Assembly: GCA_038502055.1 (NCBI GenBank)
Contig: JAXRKN010000029.1
Span: 533,001 to 597,000 of the forward strand
DNA: 64,000 nt
Origin: Tanytarsus gracilentus
Lineage: Eukaryota; Arthropoda; Insecta; Diptera; Chironomidae
Direction of reading: 5' to 3'
Shown here piece after piece: positions 61,290-64,000 of this stretch. Each line of letters opens with the position of its first letter. The stretch's first letter is position 1. A program made the translations under genes and the position numbers. The notes beneath the pieces were generated by a model. That model had not been told where the DNA came from and made no database searches. It worked only from the letters and a program-made list of their open reading frames with translations.

Positions 61290-64000
61290 AGTGAGAAGAA
61301 AAATAAAAGTTTGAAGAATTTCCATTACATTTATTTTCCTTGTTATTTTTCGTGTTATTGAAATGAGAAAAAAATTAGTGAAAATTGAATTCAAAGTCAT
61401 TAAAATTGATTTTTTAATTCAAAAATTTGATAATTTATAAAAAATCTTCCGCGGTCACTAAAATCACCTTAACTATCGTAAATCAAAGTTAAAACTGCAT
61501 CATTTCAGTTTTCAATTCTAAAACTAATCAAAAACTCTTCTCACATATCATCAACATGCATGGAATGACACACTCACATCATGAAAAACTAAAACGGGAA
61601 TTTCGTACAAAAAAATGTATTCAATTACAGCAAACAGTCGAGTTTTGTTGGCCAACGGTCTAAAAGTGATTTGCATACACGCACACGAAAAGGTAAGGAA
61701 GGGTAAAAACTGGTTTTCTTCGTATCCGCATCTTAAAAGTGACCCTCGACTCATCACAGATCAGATACACATGTGAGAAGCCGTTAAAGGGTGAGTTCGG
61801 GTTGAACAAATTAAGAAAACCGGTTCTCACGCTTATCCAATGGCTCTACCTGGCAATGCCATCAATTGTCTTCCGGACTTTTATTCCCGTTACTTTAGAC
61901 TGGTTTGACCAGATTTAAGCAGAAAAAGGGTCATGCATATGGACACACATGGCATGGAAAGGGTTGAGAAAAACTGGTTTGCAATAAAAATATTTTCCAA
62001 CAGATGTTTTGCAACAAATCTAACTTCGTGGTGTTTTTAGGAAATTTCTGATAGATTTTTTTGAGGTCATTTGTGAAGGTCAATTTGAAATTTAAAGTCG
62101 ATATATTGAAGTATTAAAAATTACCTGGAAAATTACAACAAAAATTGCATAAATTTATTATCATATTTTATTTTTAAGATTTAAATAAATTTTGATATTT
62201 GAAAGTTTTAGTAAAATTTTTTACAATTTAGGATTTAAATAAATTCTGAAATTTTTTATTAAGATTTTAAGATTTAAGATTTTAAGATTTAAAATTTAGA
62301 GATTTAAAGATTTTAAAATTTGATGATTTTAAGATTTAAAAATTTAAAAAAATTTAAGATTTTAAGATTTTAGATTTAAGATTTATAAAAAATTAACTAA
62401 AACTATCAAAATTTGTTTAAATCTTTAAAATCAACAAAAAAATTCTTTCAATAGCCATTTTATAAATTTTTAATTTTCTTCAACCCTCAAAAAACTTTTT
62501 TATCATTAGATAAATTGGATGATGGATTTAAACATTTTTCCTCACATTTTCAATCCCTTTCGAATTTTTCATCTTCACGAAAAATCTCTTTCAATTAAAA
62601 TCGAGCATCGCAACCCTTTTTTTATTTCTAATTTACATCGCAGAAAAAAATCTTCTTCCCGCGAATAAAAAGTTCTTTACTTTTTTGAGTGTTAGAAAAG
62701 GCCACGCAGAGCTAAAAGTCGTTCATCATTTCGAGGGAAAAAAAGCGAGGGAGAGAAAATTAGATGAAAAATCCTCAAATGAAAGGATTGCAAGTGAAGT
62801 GGAAACAGATTACAAAGACGGCAACGGAATTGCTGCTATTAATGGACTTTTTTCAGCTCGCTGTGAGTGCTCAAGATAAATGGTCGAGATTAAAAGAAGA
62901 AAACGAGAATTTAGATTTTAAATTTTTGTAACGATTTATTTTAAAATAAAAATCTAAATTTTTTCAATTCTTGACCGTAAAATTTATTTTCTCTTAAAAT
63001 TTAATTTAAAATCTTGAATTTTTCATTTTCAATTTCATCGAGACATTTTTCCCTTCCTCATTATCTCCACCTCCGCGCAATTTCCCTTCGCTATCGTTAA
63101 AAAAGCAACTTATAAAAAAATTTTCATCCATTTTGCCGACCCTTTTTCTTTTTCGCCGGATTTCGAGGAAAAAATTATTATGGAAAAAGAAAAAGGCCTT
63201 TTTAAATGAGTTTCGAGGGAGAGAGAGAATAAAAATGGTTGTGTGAGTGAAAAGAAAAGAAGCGAGGGTTGAAAGAGGGCGAAGGACTTTTTTCGAGAGA
63301 AATTGATGGCCGTGGGGTGGGTGAGTGAGTGAGAGGTGGAAAAATTTTGTCAAAAATTTTATATTTTTTAAAAATTATTTTAAAATTTTTTTATTTTTTT
63401 AAAAATTATTTTAAAATTTTTTATTTTTTTTAAAATATTTTCAATATTTTTATAAAAAAAATAAATTTTTAAAAATTTTTCCTAAATTTTCTTTCCTCAC
63501 CCACCCCTCACTTCCTTCTAAGCGGCAATTACACGTGGACGTTCGTCTTTTTCTTATTTTTTTAAGGCCGTGGAAAATTTTCCAACTTGAAAATTCTTCG
63601 TTTTTTATACTTTCGTTGCCTGCGAAACTCGAAACAACTTTTTTCTCCCTTTTTTAAGCGTTATGACGATAATTTACAGCAAAGGGGCGCATTTTGGCAA
63701 CTGAGAGCCGGCAATTGTTTGAACATTTACATTTTAATATTTTTTTTCTGCCGTCTTTCGAATTTTCTTTTTATTCCCCTCTTAGAGGATTTTTTTTATC
63801 GTCGTTGAGTTTCTTCTGTTTAGATTGTAGCATGAATGGCATGAAAGGGTTGCCTTAAAAGCATTTTTTTTATTATTTTACTGCTCGCTCTTGCCTCGTG
63901 GCAATAAAAAAGAATGCTCGGAAAGATAAATTTGAGAAATTATTGTCAACTTTGTTTGTTTAAAGGTTGCGTGATTTTTTATAATTTGAAAAATTGAGAA
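61290..64000. other. AT-rich interval, no supported gene
   Basis: Holds a degenerate AAGATTTTAAGATTT-type microsatellite at 62250-62385 and AT-rich low-complexity at 63355-63490. A 64-codon frame at 62685-62879 begins with TTG, not ATG, and has no known domain. If the exon at 61189 is real this would be its first intron. Confidence 0.4.

Noticed and set aside
62685..62879. 64-codon plus-strand frame
   Set aside because: Starts with TTG rather than ATG, no domain, no splice signals; probably chance.

Overview
This is AT-rich eukaryotic DNA with short introns (often 50-150 bp), GT-AG splice sites and many transposons. Gene content (light-type VPS41, MOF-type acetyltransferase, ionotropic receptor, Penelope and BEL/Pao elements, secreted LRR/coiled-coil proteins) points to an insect. 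I infer a nematoceran fly, perhaps a chironomid midge; the species cannot be read from the window.

Left part (1-12 kb, minus strand): a large gene encoding ankyrin repeats, a HExxH zincin-like domain, a membrane segment, a NACHT (STAND) NTPase and a helical repeat tail. It is cut into three pieces. A Penelope-like element (3537-6233) sits between perfect 12-bp duplications and a 1.25-kb foldback element (1592-2841) sits between perfect 8-bp duplications; two single-base frameshifts add to the damage. A second, uninterrupted member of the same family lies at 35751-40451. These two genes are the strongest candidate for an under-described system: a STAND NTPase joined to a putative metallopeptidase effector, in an insect.

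Middle part (12-35 kb): mostly repeats. It holds several copies of a dispersed family (R1) with a shared ~100-bp core and different internal minisatellites, an internally deleted BEL/Pao LTR retrotransposon nested in one R1 copy, hAT-like MITEs, and a complex array of ~300-bp units with GGGATCC palindromes (30.4-33.2 kb). Genes here are few: a small cysteine-rich protein, a 5'-truncated MOF-like acetyltransferase and two MG-C-start proteins.

Right part (35-58 kb): denser and mostly intact. In order: a small RING protein, the second zincin-NACHT gene, a chymotrypsin-like protease, a four-TM protein, a MATH-like protein, VPS41 (seven exons, with an intact beta-1,3-galactosyltransferase 6 gene in intron 4), an ionotropic receptor, and two tandem secreted LRR/coiled-coil paralogues. 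Two tiny truncated retrotransposon insertions with perfect 21- and 23-bp duplications lie here. From 58.3 kb to the end I see only AT-rich noncoding DNA and one candidate signal-peptide exon.
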